Source: Dehalococcoidia bacterium (GTDB lineage Bacteria; Chloroflexota; Dehalococcoidia; GIF9; AB-539-J10). Taken from it: a stretch of 12,574 nt of DNA. The translations under genes were made by a program, and so were the position numbers. The stretch covers positions 1 through 12,574 of the forward strand of contig JAGMDB010000048.1 in assembly GCA_023128875.1 (NCBI GenBank), written 5' to 3'. Each line of letters starts with the position of its first letter. Positions within the stretch are counted from its first letter, which is position 1. The notes beneath the pieces are model-generated. The model was not told the origin of the DNA. It saw nothing but the letters and a program-made list of their open reading frames with translations, and searched no databases. Below, one piece after another: positions 1-7,831 of the stretch.

Positions 1-618
1 ATTGCTGGATGGAAGATGGGAACGAAGGTTGATTCAGGTATACTCACTGTTGCATTATCGTTGTATTCGATTCCAGCATTTTGCATGGGCATAATTCTTA
101 TGCTGGTTTTCGCTTTCACGCTTTCAATCTTTCCTCTAGGTGGAATAAGCACTGCTGCATCGGGACTAACTGGCTTTGCACATATGAAGGATGTCTTATG
201 GCATATGTGTCTTCCAGCACTTTCGGTAGTATTCTGGTATGGTGGGGAATATGTTTTGCTGACGCGAAGCTCCATGGTGGATGCCTTAAGCCAGGATTAT
301 ATAATCACGGCTAGAGCAAAGGGACTAAAAGAGCGTGCCATACTTAAGAATCATGCCCTGAGAAATGCTTTATTGCCTGTTGTCACGATTACCGGAGTCA
401 ATTTAGCATTTGCAATAGCCGGGATAATTGAAGTGGAAACGGTCTTTTCATGGCCTGGGATAGGCAGGCTGGTGTATGATGCTGTACTGAAGCGTGATTA
501 CCCAATTCTTCAAGCCACATTTATTGTGTTTGCTGTTGCCATTGTGATGGCTAATCTGGTGGTTGACCTGATATATGGCTATATAGACCCGCGAATAAAG
601 GTGGGTACATCAGAGTAA
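1..618 (+). CDS. dppB: DppB-type ABC transporter permease, 5'-truncated by the window edge
   Basis: Inner-membrane permease subunit of a peptide/nickel-type (Dpp/Opp) ABC importer. It would form half of the translocation channel together with the next gene product. The reading frame is open from base 1, so the real start lies upstream; 205 residues are visible and roughly the first third of a typical 310-340-residue DppB is missing. Seen in the sequence: a hydrophobic segment with the family's S-I-P-x-F pattern (about bases 70-90), further membrane segments, and the cytoplasmic EAA-type loop (about 295-390, ARAKGLKERAI then HALRNALLPVV) that docks on the ATPase. The C-terminus ends in the usual GYIDPRIK-type sequence. 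The stop is 1 nt before the dppC start, which indicates operon organisation and translational coupling. Family assignment is secure. Dpp versus Opp, and hence the substrate, cannot be decided from the permease. Confidence 0.93.
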   Translation: MAGWKMGTKVDSGILTVALSLYSIPAFCMGIILMLVFAFTLSIFPLGGISTAASGLTGFAHMKDVLWHMCLPALSVVFWYGGEYVLLTRSSMVDALSQDYIITARAKGLKERAILKNHALRNALLPVVTITGVNLAFAIAGIIEVETVFSWPGIGRLVYDAVLKRDYPILQATFIVFAVAIVMANLVVDLIYGYIDPRIKVGTSE

Positions 619-619
619 G

Positions 620-1498
620 ATGGTCAAATTTCTCAAACAGCTAGAAAGTGTCAGAGAGTTTGTGAAGCTACTCTGGACACACAGGATGGGGCGTGCAGGG
701 CTGATCATATTTTCACTTTTCGCAGTTGTCGCAACATTTGCACCATTTCTGCGCACTGTAGACCCGAATATAACCGGAGCGGCTGAAAATATGTTAGTGC
801 CTCCCTGCAGTCAATTTTGGTTAGGGACTGATGATCTGGCAAGAGATATATGGAGCCAAGTACTGTTTGGTTCAAGGATTTCGTTAATGGTAGGATTTCT
901 GGCTGCAAGCCTATCAGTATTCGTTGGCACCATGATGGGCGTAATAGCAGGCTTTTATGGGGGAAGAATTGGGGAAGTGCTTATGCGAATCGTGGATTTC
1001 TTTATGATGCTTCCAACCTTGCCACTGATGATAATTCTGGCAGCGGTGTTAGGCCCAAGTATCTGGAACATAATTTTCGTGGTAGCCCTTGTAAGCTGGC
1101 CTACAACTGCCAGGGTAGTCAGATCTCAGGTGTTGTCTATTAAAGAAAGGACTTTTGTTGAGGCATCGAGATGCGTCGGAGCAGGTGATTTCTTACTGAT
1201 GTTCGGTGAAATTTTTCCCAATGTAGTACCCATAATCTTCGCTCAGGCTGTTTTAGTAGTTACGTGGGCAATTTATTCTGAAGCAGTTCTGGCTTTCCTT
1301 GGATTAGGAGATCCTACAACCATAAGTTGGGGGATGATGCTTCATTTCGCTTTTGAATCAGGAGTTATGTCGAGAACTCCAAACTGGATAGCGCCTCCAG
1401 TGGGAAGCATCGTTGTGTTAATACTTGGCTTTACTTTTTTGGGAACTGCCATCACCGATGTACTGAAGCCAGGATACAGAGAAGTGAGGGGATTGTAA
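620..1498 (+). CDS. dppC: DppC-type ABC transporter permease
   Basis: Second membrane permease of the peptide-type importer, 292 residues, a normal length for DppC/OppC. In order: an N-terminal cytoplasmic tail, a first membrane helix (about 27-45), a periplasmic stretch with the family motif WLGTDDLARDIWSQ followed by FGSRISL (67-89), then several membrane segments. An EAA loop (about 164-206, with ARVVRSQVL and EASRCVGAG) contacts the ATPases. Near the C-terminus it has the conserved FLGLGDP-type motif (about 226-232) and ends with DVLKPGYREVRGL, typical of the family. The ATG is 1 nt after the dppB stop and has only a weak SD, so coupled translation is likely. The dppD start follows 6 nt after the stop. 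Nothing in the sequence is damaged. Confidence 0.95.
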   Translation: MVKFLKQLESVREFVKLLWTHRMGRAGLIIFSLFAVVATFAPFLRTVDPNITGAAENMLVPPCSQFWLGTDDLARDIWSQVLFGSRISLMVGFLAASLSVFVGTMMGVIAGFYGGRIGEVLMRIVDFFMMLPTLPLMIILAAVLGPSIWNIIFVVALVSWPTTARVVRSQVLSIKERTFVEASRCVGAGDFLLMFGEIFPNVVPIIFAQAVLVVTWAIYSEAVLAFLGLGDPTTISWGMMLHFAFESGVMSRTPNWIAPPVGSIVVLILGFTFLGTAITDVLKPGYREVRGL

Positions 1499-1504
1499 TC
1501 AGAG

Positions 1505-2458
1505 ATGGCATTACTTGATGTTGAAAATCTGAAGATCTATTACTTTACTCAAGAGGGTCCGGTAAAGGCGGTGGATGATGTTAGCTTCAGTGTAAACGAG
1601 GACGAAACGTTGGGACTGATAGGTGAATCGGGGTGCGGCAAGACAACTGCAGTCTTTGCCATCCTGAGATTTGTTACACCTCCAGGACGTATAGTTGGAG
1701 GGAAAATAGTTTTCGAAGGCAGGGACATTATTACACTGAGTGATGAGGAGATGAGACTTTTGAGAGGAAAGGGAATTGCAATGGTCTTCCAAGGAGCTCA
1801 AAGCGCCCTTAACCCAGTAATGACCGTGGGAAAACAGATAAGTGAGGTGATTCTGGAGCATGAAAGCATAACTAAAGAAGAAGCATGGGAAAAAGCTAAG
1901 AAGCAATTGGAACTGGTGGGCATAGGCAGTGCTAGAGCCAAGAATTACCCACATGAGTTTAGCGGTGGAATGAAACAAAGAGTGATGGTTGCCATAGCTA
2001 CTGCCTGCAACCCAGGGCTTTTGATTATGGATGAGCCAGTGACCGGCCTTGATGTGATAGTGCAAAGGCAATTATTGACTCTTACCAACGATTTGAGAGC
2101 AAAAATGCACCTACCGATAATATTTATTACTCATGATCTCTCCGTTATAGCTGAGACTTGTGATAGAGTTGCTGTTATGTATGCGGGTAAGATTGTAGAG
2201 CAGGGAAACACTGTTTCGTTATATAAGGATCCTATGCATCCGTATAGCAAAGCGCTGATACGTTCTTATCCCAGCGTAAAGGGAGAGAAGAGGGAGTTAA
2301 AGAGCATTCCGGGTGCCCCTCCGAGGCTCATCAATCCACCTTCTGGTTGTAGATTCCATCCGAGGTGTGAGTATGCCATGGATATTTGCCGCACAGAAGA
2401 ACCACCATTGGAGAATAGAAACAACGGGCGTCTTGTAGCATGTCATTTGATCAAGTAG
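1505..2458 (+). CDS. dppD: DppD-type peptide ABC transporter ATPase
   Basis: Cytoplasmic ATPase that would power import with the dppF product. It has 317 residues, within the family norm. All nucleotide-binding motifs are present: Walker A GESGCGKT (40-47), Q-loop Gln96, signature FSGGM (152-156), Walker B LLIMDEP with Asp176/Glu177, D-loop GLDV (181-184) and switch His210. The FSGGMKQR form of the signature is typical of DppD/OppD rather than DppF. The C-terminal oligopeptide-transporter extension carries four cysteines (282, 288, 295, 313) spaced C-x5-C-x6-C-x17-C, the arrangement associated with an iron-sulfur cluster in this subfamily. A G-rich SD (GAGGGG, about 1487-1492) lies somewhat far upstream, so coupling to dppC probably helps translation. 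The dppF start follows the stop by 9 nt. Confidence 0.95.
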   Translation: MALLDVENLKIYYFTQEGPVKAVDDVSFSVNEDETLGLIGESGCGKTTAVFAILRFVTPPGRIVGGKIVFEGRDIITLSDEEMRLLRGKGIAMVFQGAQSALNPVMTVGKQISEVILEHESITKEEAWEKAKKQLELVGIGSARAKNYPHEFSGGMKQRVMVAIATACNPGLLIMDEPVTGLDVIVQRQLLTLTNDLRAKMHLPIIFITHDLSVIAETCDRVAVMYAGKIVEQGNTVSLYKDPMHPYSKALIRSYPSVKGEKRELKSIPGAPPRLINPPSGCRFHPRCEYAMDICRTEEPPLENRNNGRLVACHLIK

Positions 2459-2467
2459 GATAAATTT

Positions 2468-3463
2468 ATGAAAAACAATGAAGTGCTGAGAGTAGAGGAG
2501 CTGAAGAAATATTTCCCCATAAGAAAAGGTTTAGCCGGACTTTTCTCTTCGAGGAAAGCGGAATATGTTCGTGCCGTTGATGGCGTCAGCTTCACAGTGC
2601 GGGAAGGCGAGAATCTGGGTTTTGTTGGGGAGAGCGGTTGCGGAAAAACGACTATGGGCAGGGTGCTACTCAGGCTGACTGAACCTACCAGTGGCAAGAT
2701 ATACTGTGAGGGAATCGATATAACCTCCCTCAATAGAAGAAATTTGAAAGAGCAACGACGCAGAATGCAAATGATATTTCAAGATCCTCACGGCTCTCTC
2801 AACCCAAGGAGAACAGTCAATGAAATCCTGAGGCAGTCAGTCAGAATTCATAAACTGGTCGATGGCAAAGCTGAGGAAGATTCGCTGATAAAGAAAACGC
2901 TTGAGGATGTGGGATTAGCGCCGACTGATGAATTCTGGAACAGATATCCTATTTTGCTCAGTGGTGGCCAACGTCAAAGGGTTGGTGTAGCCAGAGTGCT
3001 GATTCTTCGACCGAAGCTAGTGGTTGCCGATGAGCCTATTTCAATGCTGGATGTTTCCGTAAGGATAGGGGTTTTAGAATTATTGCTGGCAATGAGGGAT
3101 GAATTTGGCATCTCGCTTGTTTATATAACCCATGACTTAGCCACAGCACGATATATCTGCGACAGGATTGCTATCATGTACCTGGGAAAGATTGTGGAGA
3201 TTGGCCCCACAGAGGTTATCTACAGTAAACCGCTGCATCCTTATACGCAGGCGTTAATCGCCGCTGTGCCAGTGCCCGACCCAACAGTGAAGATGCAGAA
3301 ACTCCCGATCAAAGGCTATGTGCCGGTAACCGGGGCTGAGGCCTCCTCTACCTGCGGCTTTTATGAACGGTGCCCATATGCCATGAAGAAACACGTGGGA
3401 GAGGAACCTCCGCTCATTGAAGTGGAACCTGACCACTATGTTGCTTGCTTCAAAGTAAAATAG
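2468..3463 (+). CDS. dppF: DppF-type peptide ABC transporter ATPase
   Basis: Partner ATPase of the importer, 331 residues. Motifs: Walker A GESGCGKT (54-61), Q-loop Gln105, canonical signature LSGGQRQR (164-171), Walker B LVVADEP (184-190) with Asp188/Glu189, D-loop variant SMLDVSV (192-198) and switch His222. It has the DppF/OppF-type N-terminal extension ([15 protein letters not shown]) before the first strand. The C-terminal extension matches the cysteine motif of the neighbouring dppD product in spacing, but its third cysteine is His309; the others are Cys296, Cys302 and Cys327. It is the last gene of the dppBCDF block. A terminator-like hairpin begins 29 nt after the stop, so transcription may partly end here. 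Assignment as DppF/OppF is secure; the substrate is not readable from this subunit. Confidence 0.95.
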   Translation: MKNNEVLRVEELKKYFPIRKGLAGLFSSRKAEYVRAVDGVSFTVREGENLGFVGESGCGKTTMGRVLLRLTEPTSGKIYCEGIDITSLNRRNLKEQRRRMQMIFQDPHGSLNPRRTVNEILRQSVRIHKLVDGKAEEDSLIKKTLEDVGLAPTDEFWNRYPILLSGGQRQRVGVARVLILRPKLVVADEPISMLDVSVRIGVLELLLAMRDEFGISLVYITHDLATARYICDRIAIMYLGKIVEIGPTEVIYSKPLHPYTQALIAAVPVPDPTVKMQKLPIKGYVPVTGAEASSTCGFYERCPYAMKKHVGEEPPLIEVEPDHYVACFKVK

Positions 3464-3491
3464 GCTGACATAGACTAAAACTTAACCTTCT

Positions 3492-3514
3492 AAGCTCCTC
3501 GAAAAAGGGGCTTT
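3492..3514 (+). terminator. Possible intrinsic terminator after dppF
   Basis: The arms AAGCTCC (3492-3498) and GGGGCTT (3507-3513) pair over 7 bp with one G-U wobble and an 8-nt A-rich loop, starting 29 nt after the dppF stop. The T-run after the stem is short (T, C, T), so this would be a weak or partial terminator, consistent with some read-through into the enzyme genes. Confidence 0.45.
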
Positions 3515-3649
3515 CTACTTGCGCCTCCTCCATAAAGTGGCCTTGCTGGGTATAGCAATATTTCCAACCAGATACTTCATACAGGAACTACTTCCTATAT
3601 ATGAATAACTGAAGGCGAAGCTTTTTCAGTGTTTGCCTGTACGGTTTGC

Positions 3650-3677
3650 CCTCGGTGGCTTGGTTACCGAGGATTTT
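3650..3677 (+). terminator. Hairpin with T-run in the leader of the first oxidoreductase gene
   Basis: CCTCGGT (3650-3656) and ACCGAGG (3666-3672) form a perfect 7-bp GC-rich stem with a 9-nt loop, followed directly by ATTTTG. It sits about 112 nt upstream of the next ATG. It could be a second terminator for the dpp operon, or an attenuator in the leader of the enzyme genes. I found no clear competing antiterminator. Confidence 0.45.
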
Positions 3678-3788
3678 GTTAACCCTGGAGATGTTAAAAG
3701 GGAAATATGCCAGATTTGAGAGAACTGAAGCAGAATTAGTAAGTGAGGCAGAATTGAGCTAAAATTCAAATAAAAAAGGAGGAGCAAT

Positions 3789-5054
3789 ATGCAAAAGGTG
3801 TTAGTAATAGGAGCTGGGGCTCAAGGCGGCCCATGTGCCTCAATTTTGACCAGGAACAAGGAGGTAGTGAAAATAGTCTTAGGCGATATAGATTTAGATT
3901 TAGCCAATAAGGTTAAGAACAAGATAAAAAGCGATAAGGTGACCACCGTGAAGCTTGATGCTGCAAAGGTTGAAGACATTGAGAGAGCAGCGAAGGGAGT
4001 AGATGTCATTATCAACCTGACCTTGACTGCGTTCTGCTCTAATATAATGAGAGCTGCCTTAAGAAGTGGAGCACACTATGTGGATACATCTTTTGGCGAA
4101 CCTACTTTGCTGGACATACGGGCCAGGGACAATATCCTGTCACAGATAATAGAAAAACGGCCAGTTGAGCTTGACAGGGAGTTCAAAGAAGCTGGCTTGA
4201 CAGGCCTGGTTGGTTGTGGAGGCTCCCCTGGAGTCGTGAATGTATTGGCCAGATACGTTTGCGACAAATTGAACCGTGTAGATGAAATACATATTAAGCT
4301 CGGCAGTAGATCGCTAGAAAGCTCTGCGGAAGTAGTTAGCGCCTGGGAGCCAACATGGTCTCCTTTTAGAGCACTTTGGGGCTATGCAGTTGAACCCACA
4401 GTATTCGAAGGTGGAGAGTATAGGAAATATCCTATCTACGCCAAGTGTGAAGATTATACTTTCCCAGACCCAGTTGGCACGATTCCGCTTGTTTACCATC
4501 AACACCAGGAGCCGATAACGCTGCCACATTTCATAGGGAAAAGCATAAAATATGCAGGGTTTAAATATCCCGTTGACACGCTAGCAGGTGCTTTCATTAA
4601 GATGGGATTTGCGTCCCCGAAGGCCATAGATGTGAAAGGCGTCAGAATTGTGCCGCGGGATGTTTTGCTGAAGTTGGTGGCCCACCCTGTTGATACATTT
4701 TTCGCTGAAGATGAAAGTACCGCTAAGCTTCCACTGGAATCTGCTGGGCTTTGTATACTGGAGATAAAGGGCGTCAGGTCAGGAGAAGAGGTGACATATA
4801 CAGTATCCTGGCCTTTTTCTCTCTTTTCAAATAGCCGGGAAAGGTTGGAGATATATAGAAGATTTGGAGCTACAACGATTGGTGTTGCTCTACCGGCAGT
4901 TGTAGGAGCAAAAATGTGTGTGGAAGGTGAAGCGGAAAAAGGCGTAATTGCTGCTGAATGTCTTGATCCAATTAAGTTTTTGAAGATGATGTCTGGGATG
5001 GGCGCTGCGGTAAAATTCCATGAAGTGGTTTCGAAGGAAGTATCTATAGCATAG
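3789..5054 (+). CDS. Saccharopine-dehydrogenase-like NAD(P)-dependent oxidoreductase, copy 1
   Basis: A 421-residue member of the saccharopine dehydrogenase/Lys9-like family. Such enzymes use NAD(P) to make or break a secondary amine joining an amino acid to a keto-acid or aldehyde carbon. The N-terminal Rossmann fold is clear: VLVIGAGAQG (4-13) gives the GxGxxG dinucleotide loop, and Asp33 ends the second strand. Family landmarks follow: INLTL (75-79), GAHYVDTSF (94-102), and GCGGSPGVVNVLARY (142-156), the usual glycine-rich turn into the second domain. The start is fixed by SD AGGAGG 6 nt upstream. The copy at 7832-9067 is a close paralog (67 of the first 100 residues identical by my count). 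This copy has about 10 extra residues at roughly 107-117. No signal peptide, so cytoplasmic. The exact substrate is unknown; lysine-pathway saccharopine is only one option. Confidence 0.88.
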   Translation: MQKVLVIGAGAQGGPCASILTRNKEVVKIVLGDIDLDLANKVKNKIKSDKVTTVKLDAAKVEDIERAAKGVDVIINLTLTAFCSNIMRAALRSGAHYVDTSFGEPTLLDIRARDNILSQIIEKRPVELDREFKEAGLTGLVGCGGSPGVVNVLARYVCDKLNRVDEIHIKLGSRSLESSAEVVSAWEPTWSPFRALWGYAVEPTVFEGGEYRKYPIYAKCEDYTFPDPVGTIPLVYHQHQEPITLPHFIGKSIKYAGFKYPVDTLAGAFIKMGFASPKAIDVKGVRIVPRDVLLKLVAHPVDTFFAEDESTAKLPLESAGLCILEIKGVRSGEEVTYTVSWPFSLFSNSRERLEIYRRFGATTIGVALPAVVGAKMCVEGEAEKGVIAAECLDPIKFLKMMSGMGAAVKFHEVVSKEVSIA

Positions 5055-5109
5055 TGCTTCAGTAAAGGAGAAACTAAAGGAGTTTAGAATTGAATAGGAG
5101 AGAGCGAAT

Positions 5110-6360
5110 ATGAAGGATATGGAATTAGAGAAGGGGTATGCATTAATTGGCGCAACATTAATAGATGGGAATGGAGGTGTTCCTGTAAAGGATACCACTG
5201 TTGTTATCAGAAATGGTGTACTAGAGGAAGTGGGGGATGTGAACTCAGTAAGGGTGAAGGATAACATTCAGAAGGTGGATATATCTGAATATTATCTTAT
5301 GCCCGGCTTAATAGATGCCCATGTCCATTTCACCGGCGTCAAAAGCGCTAACTCTATGGATTGGATTACTGAATCAAACTATCTGGAGGCCATCAGAACT
5401 GCTGCTGAGGCAAGAAAAGTTTTGGATTATGGATTTACGACGGTGAGGAGCGGAGGCTCAAGATACGATATTTATTTAAAGAGAGCGATAGAAGAGGGGA
5501 CAATAGTCGGCCCAAGAATAATGTCTTGCGGGCTTGGCCTTTGTCGGACAGGGGGAAATCAAGATGCTATGCCCAGGGATGTATATGGGATTCCGGATGA
5601 GTGGGCACAACAAAGCTATGTATGGGCTCAACCCTGTGATGGAGTAGAGGAAATCCGTAAAGCAATTCGCAAGTTGGTTGGCCAAAATGTGGACCATATT
5701 AAATTTTTCGCAACAGGTGGTGGCCTCTGGGAAAAAGACAGAGTCGAGGATATGCATTTTGGCCTGGAAGAAATGAGAACGATTGTAGATGAAGCTCACA
5801 TGGTTGGTTTAAGGGTAATGTGCCATGCTGAAAATCTGCGCGGCATCAGAGCTGCGGTGGAACTTGGAGTGGATACGATTGAACACGGCGATAATGAGGA
5901 AGGATGTGAATTGGACGAGGAAACATGCCAGATAATGGCTGAAAAGAACATTTTTCTCACCCCGACGCTATCGATAAATTTTGTCGGAGAATGGGCAGAA
6001 GAGGGACTACCAGAGTATGTAATAAATGGCTGGAAGAGGGCAATCAACAACGGTGTAAAGGTTTTGCTGGGCTCTGATGCGCACGCGGACCCTGTTACAC
6101 CATATGGAAAGTATAATATTGGCGAAATAAAGCTGTTGGTGGATATTTTAGGCCTCAGCCCTTTAGAGGCAATCACTTCAGCGACCAAATTCGGGGCTGA
6201 AGCCTGTGGGATTGATAGCAGAGTTGGGACTATAGAGAAGGGGAAATTGGCTGACTTACTTGTGCTTAAGAAAGACCCAACCAGCAATATAGATATTTTA
6301 TTGGCTAAAGGAAACATCAGGTATATAATCAAAGAAGGCAATCTGGTGGTTGAGCATTAA
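5110..6360 (+). CDS. Amidohydrolase, imidazolonepropionase/prolidase-like
   Basis: A 416-residue metal-dependent amidohydrolase of the group that includes imidazolonepropionase and the dipeptidases cleaving Xaa-Pro or Xaa-Arg/Lys. The full set of metal ligands is visible: His71-x-His73 (DAHVHFTG), Lys198 (HIKFFATGG, expected to be carboxylated and to bridge two metals), His239 (CHAEN), His259 (EHGD) and the catalytic Asp323 (GSDAHAD). The N-terminal and C-terminal beta segments (GATLIDGNGG; KLADLLVLKKDP) form the small sandwich domain typical of the superfamily. There is no signal peptide, so it is likely cytoplasmic. An SD (AGGAGAGAG, 5096-5104) supports this ATG; a second in-frame ATG lies 9 nt further on. 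Lying between an oxidoreductase and a dipeptidase, behind a peptide importer, it probably hydrolyses an imported dipeptide or related amide. The bond specificity is not readable. Confidence 0.9.
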   Translation: MKDMELEKGYALIGATLIDGNGGVPVKDTTVVIRNGVLEEVGDVNSVRVKDNIQKVDISEYYLMPGLIDAHVHFTGVKSANSMDWITESNYLEAIRTAAEARKVLDYGFTTVRSGGSRYDIYLKRAIEEGTIVGPRIMSCGLGLCRTGGNQDAMPRDVYGIPDEWAQQSYVWAQPCDGVEEIRKAIRKLVGQNVDHIKFFATGGGLWEKDRVEDMHFGLEEMRTIVDEAHMVGLRVMCHAENLRGIRAAVELGVDTIEHGDNEEGCELDEETCQIMAEKNIFLTPTLSINFVGEWAEEGLPEYVINGWKRAINNGVKVLLGSDAHADPVTPYGKYNIGEIKLLVDILGLSPLEAITSATKFGAEACGIDSRVGTIEKGKLADLLVLKKDPTSNIDILLAKGNIRYIIKEGNLVVEH

Positions 6361-6410
6361 TCAAGCGTTGCACTTCAGCTCAAAATAAAAATTGAAGAGG
6401 GGAGAGAGAA

Positions 6411-7772
6411 ATGGACCACAAATCAAGTACCTATAAAGTTTTGCCAAAGAAGTGTACAACTGCAGTGTTTGGCAAGAATGCTACTGCTGATGGCAGTGTA
6501 TTGATGGCCAGCAGTGAAGATGATGAGGAAAACGAGGGGCACCTATGCCGACACTTAGTTTACCATCCTCGAGTGACACATCCTGCAGGAGCACAGCTTG
6601 AGCTCGCGGCTGAAACCATAACTCAGGCGTCAGTTACCTATTCATACTACTCCAATGATGTACAAGGCTCACAGCAATGGCAAGTTGTGGATGGCATAAA
6701 TGAATACGGCGTGGGTGTAACTACCAACACTCTATATAGCAAGGAGCGGGTTTTGGAGAAAGGTGGAATTTCAGTGGGAGAGAAAATACAACTGGTCTTG
6801 GAGAGATGCAAAACGGCAAAGGAGGGTGTGAACCTTATCGCTCAACTGCAAGATAACTATGGCGGCACTTTTGAGCATCGGTGGGCAGGGATGGCATATC
6901 TTATTGCTGATGCCAATGAAGCCTGGGCTGTTGAATGCACCCCTCGACGCTGGGTTGCTAAGAGATGCCCTGACGATGGCACCTTTTTCTATGCCAACGA
7001 AATGTTGATCGAGAGTGACTACGATATGGCAAGCGCGGACTTAATTAGCCATGCCGTAGAAAAAGGCTGGTATGACCCGTCCAGTGGCCCGTTCAGTTTT
7101 AAAACTGTATACGGCGAGAGGCTGGAAGAAGACTGGAATTTGGAACGAATGAAGCGGACGGACTTCCTGTTATCGTCAAAGGTGGGCACGGTCAGGGCTC
7201 AAGACCTGGTAGCCTTTCTTAGAGACCACTATGAGGGGACTGGGTGCACTTATCACTATCCACCGCACGCTTATCATGCTGGTGGCCATTACACAATCTG
7301 CAGTTCCACTACACACGATGCTGAAGTGTGGCATCTAAGAAGCTATATGCCCGCTGACATTGGATCTGTGATGTGGTGTTGCATGTCCTCCCCCTGCGAA
7401 AATGTTTTCCAGCCTATCTGGGCGGGGGCCAGGGGAGATACCCCTCTGGAATACAATGTGGGGGCGGACGAAATTGATTTGCGTTCGGCGTGGTGGGCGA
7501 CTCAGCTGATCCAGCAGATGGTGGATAGAGATTATGAGAATAGAATCAAGTTGATCAGGGATATCTGGCAACAACGTGAAGCTGCCGAGTTCGAATTAGC
7601 TACTGAACGGGAAATGCTGGCTCTGATATCGTGGCAAGGCGGCCAGAAAGATGAAGGCAGGAAACTTCTGACTGATTTCCAGAATGCTTGCTTACATGGC
7701 AACTATCTAACAGCTTTGAATCTGCTGGGGATATTGCCAAACACCTCTGATAGATTGGCCAAGGTGAGATAG
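6411..7772 (+). CDS. C69-family dipeptidase (Ntn hydrolase, PepD-like)
   Basis: A 453-residue peptidase of family C69, Ntn-hydrolases that typically cleave dipeptides. The diagnostic N-terminal block is present: Cys15-Thr-Thr, then GKNATADGSVLMASSEDDEEN, as in PepD-type enzymes. Cys15 is the expected nucleophile, and removal of the 14 residues before it would expose its amino group (inferred from the family). Further matches are GINEYGVGVTTNT, the FEHRWAGMAYLIADANEAWAVE region, and the late TICSSTTHDAEVW...LRSYMP segment. There is no export signal, so action on imported peptides in the cytoplasm is likely. The start is supported by a purine-rich SD (GAGGGGAGAGAG, about 6397-6408) right before the ATG. 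It is separated from the amidohydrolase gene by 50 nt and from the second oxidoreductase gene by 59 nt, consistent with one transcript. Confidence 0.92.
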   Translation: MDHKSSTYKVLPKKCTTAVFGKNATADGSVLMASSEDDEENEGHLCRHLVYHPRVTHPAGAQLELAAETITQASVTYSYYSNDVQGSQQWQVVDGINEYGVGVTTNTLYSKERVLEKGGISVGEKIQLVLERCKTAKEGVNLIAQLQDNYGGTFEHRWAGMAYLIADANEAWAVECTPRRWVAKRCPDDGTFFYANEMLIESDYDMASADLISHAVEKGWYDPSSGPFSFKTVYGERLEEDWNLERMKRTDFLLSSKVGTVRAQDLVAFLRDHYEGTGCTYHYPPHAYHAGGHYTICSSTTHDAEVWHLRSYMPADIGSVMWCCMSSPCENVFQPIWAGARGDTPLEYNVGADEIDLRSAWWATQLIQQMVDRDYENRIKLIRDIWQQREAAEFELATEREMLALISWQGGQKDEGRKLLTDFQNACLHGNYLTALNLLGILPNTSDRLAKVR

Positions 7773-7821
7773 GTGCTTGCAATTCAGCCAGTTAGCATCA
7801 AGATATGATTTCAGTGAAAGT

Positions 7822-7827
7822 GAGGAG
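7822..7827 (+). promoter_or_regulatory. Ribosome binding site that decides the start of oxidoreductase copy 2
   Basis: GAGGAG lies 4 nt upstream of the ATG at 7832. A longer in-frame start exists at 7805 but has no SD. The protein starting at 7832 (MKKLLVVGAGAQG) also lines up residue for residue with copy 1 (MQKVLVIGAGAQG). Confidence 0.75.
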
Positions 7828-7831
7828 TGAT

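Larger units (their letters stand above)
3464..3788 (+). other. 325-nt gap between importer and enzyme genes, with two hairpins
   Basis: No convincing gene lies here. From left to right it holds a terminator-like hairpin (3492-3513), a short stem TTGCT/AGCAA (3543-3547 with 3554-3558), and a small inverted repeat AGGAA-ctac-TTCCT (3583-3596) whose right arm runs into an AT-rich TATATA stretch. There is also a 7-nt direct repeat GTTTGCC (3631-3637 and 3644-3650), and a perfect 7-bp hairpin followed by ATTTT (3650-3677). A promoter for the enzyme genes is expected here, but I cannot pick a -35/-10 pair with confidence. The gap ends in a strong SD, AGGAGG at 3777-3782, 6 nt before the next ATG. 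Confidence 0.5.

Noticed and set aside
1511..2071. 186-codon open frame on the minus strand opposite dppD
   Set aside because: It lies fully within a well-supported ATPase gene, shows no family resemblance, and is explained as a shadow of the coding strand.
3691..3762. 23-codon frame (starting MLKGKYARFERTEAEL) before the first oxidoreductase
   Set aside because: The GGAG abuts the ATG with no spacer, no homology is recognised, and the length is easily due to chance.
5796..6341. 181-codon open frame on the minus strand opposite the amidohydrolase
   Set aside because: Antisense to a gene with all catalytic residues intact, with low-complexity Ser/Pro-rich content typical of shadow frames.
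7805..7831. Upstream in-frame start for the second oxidoreductase
   Set aside because: No SD there, and the nine extra residues have no counterpart in the paralog; ATG 7832 has both an SD and alignment support.
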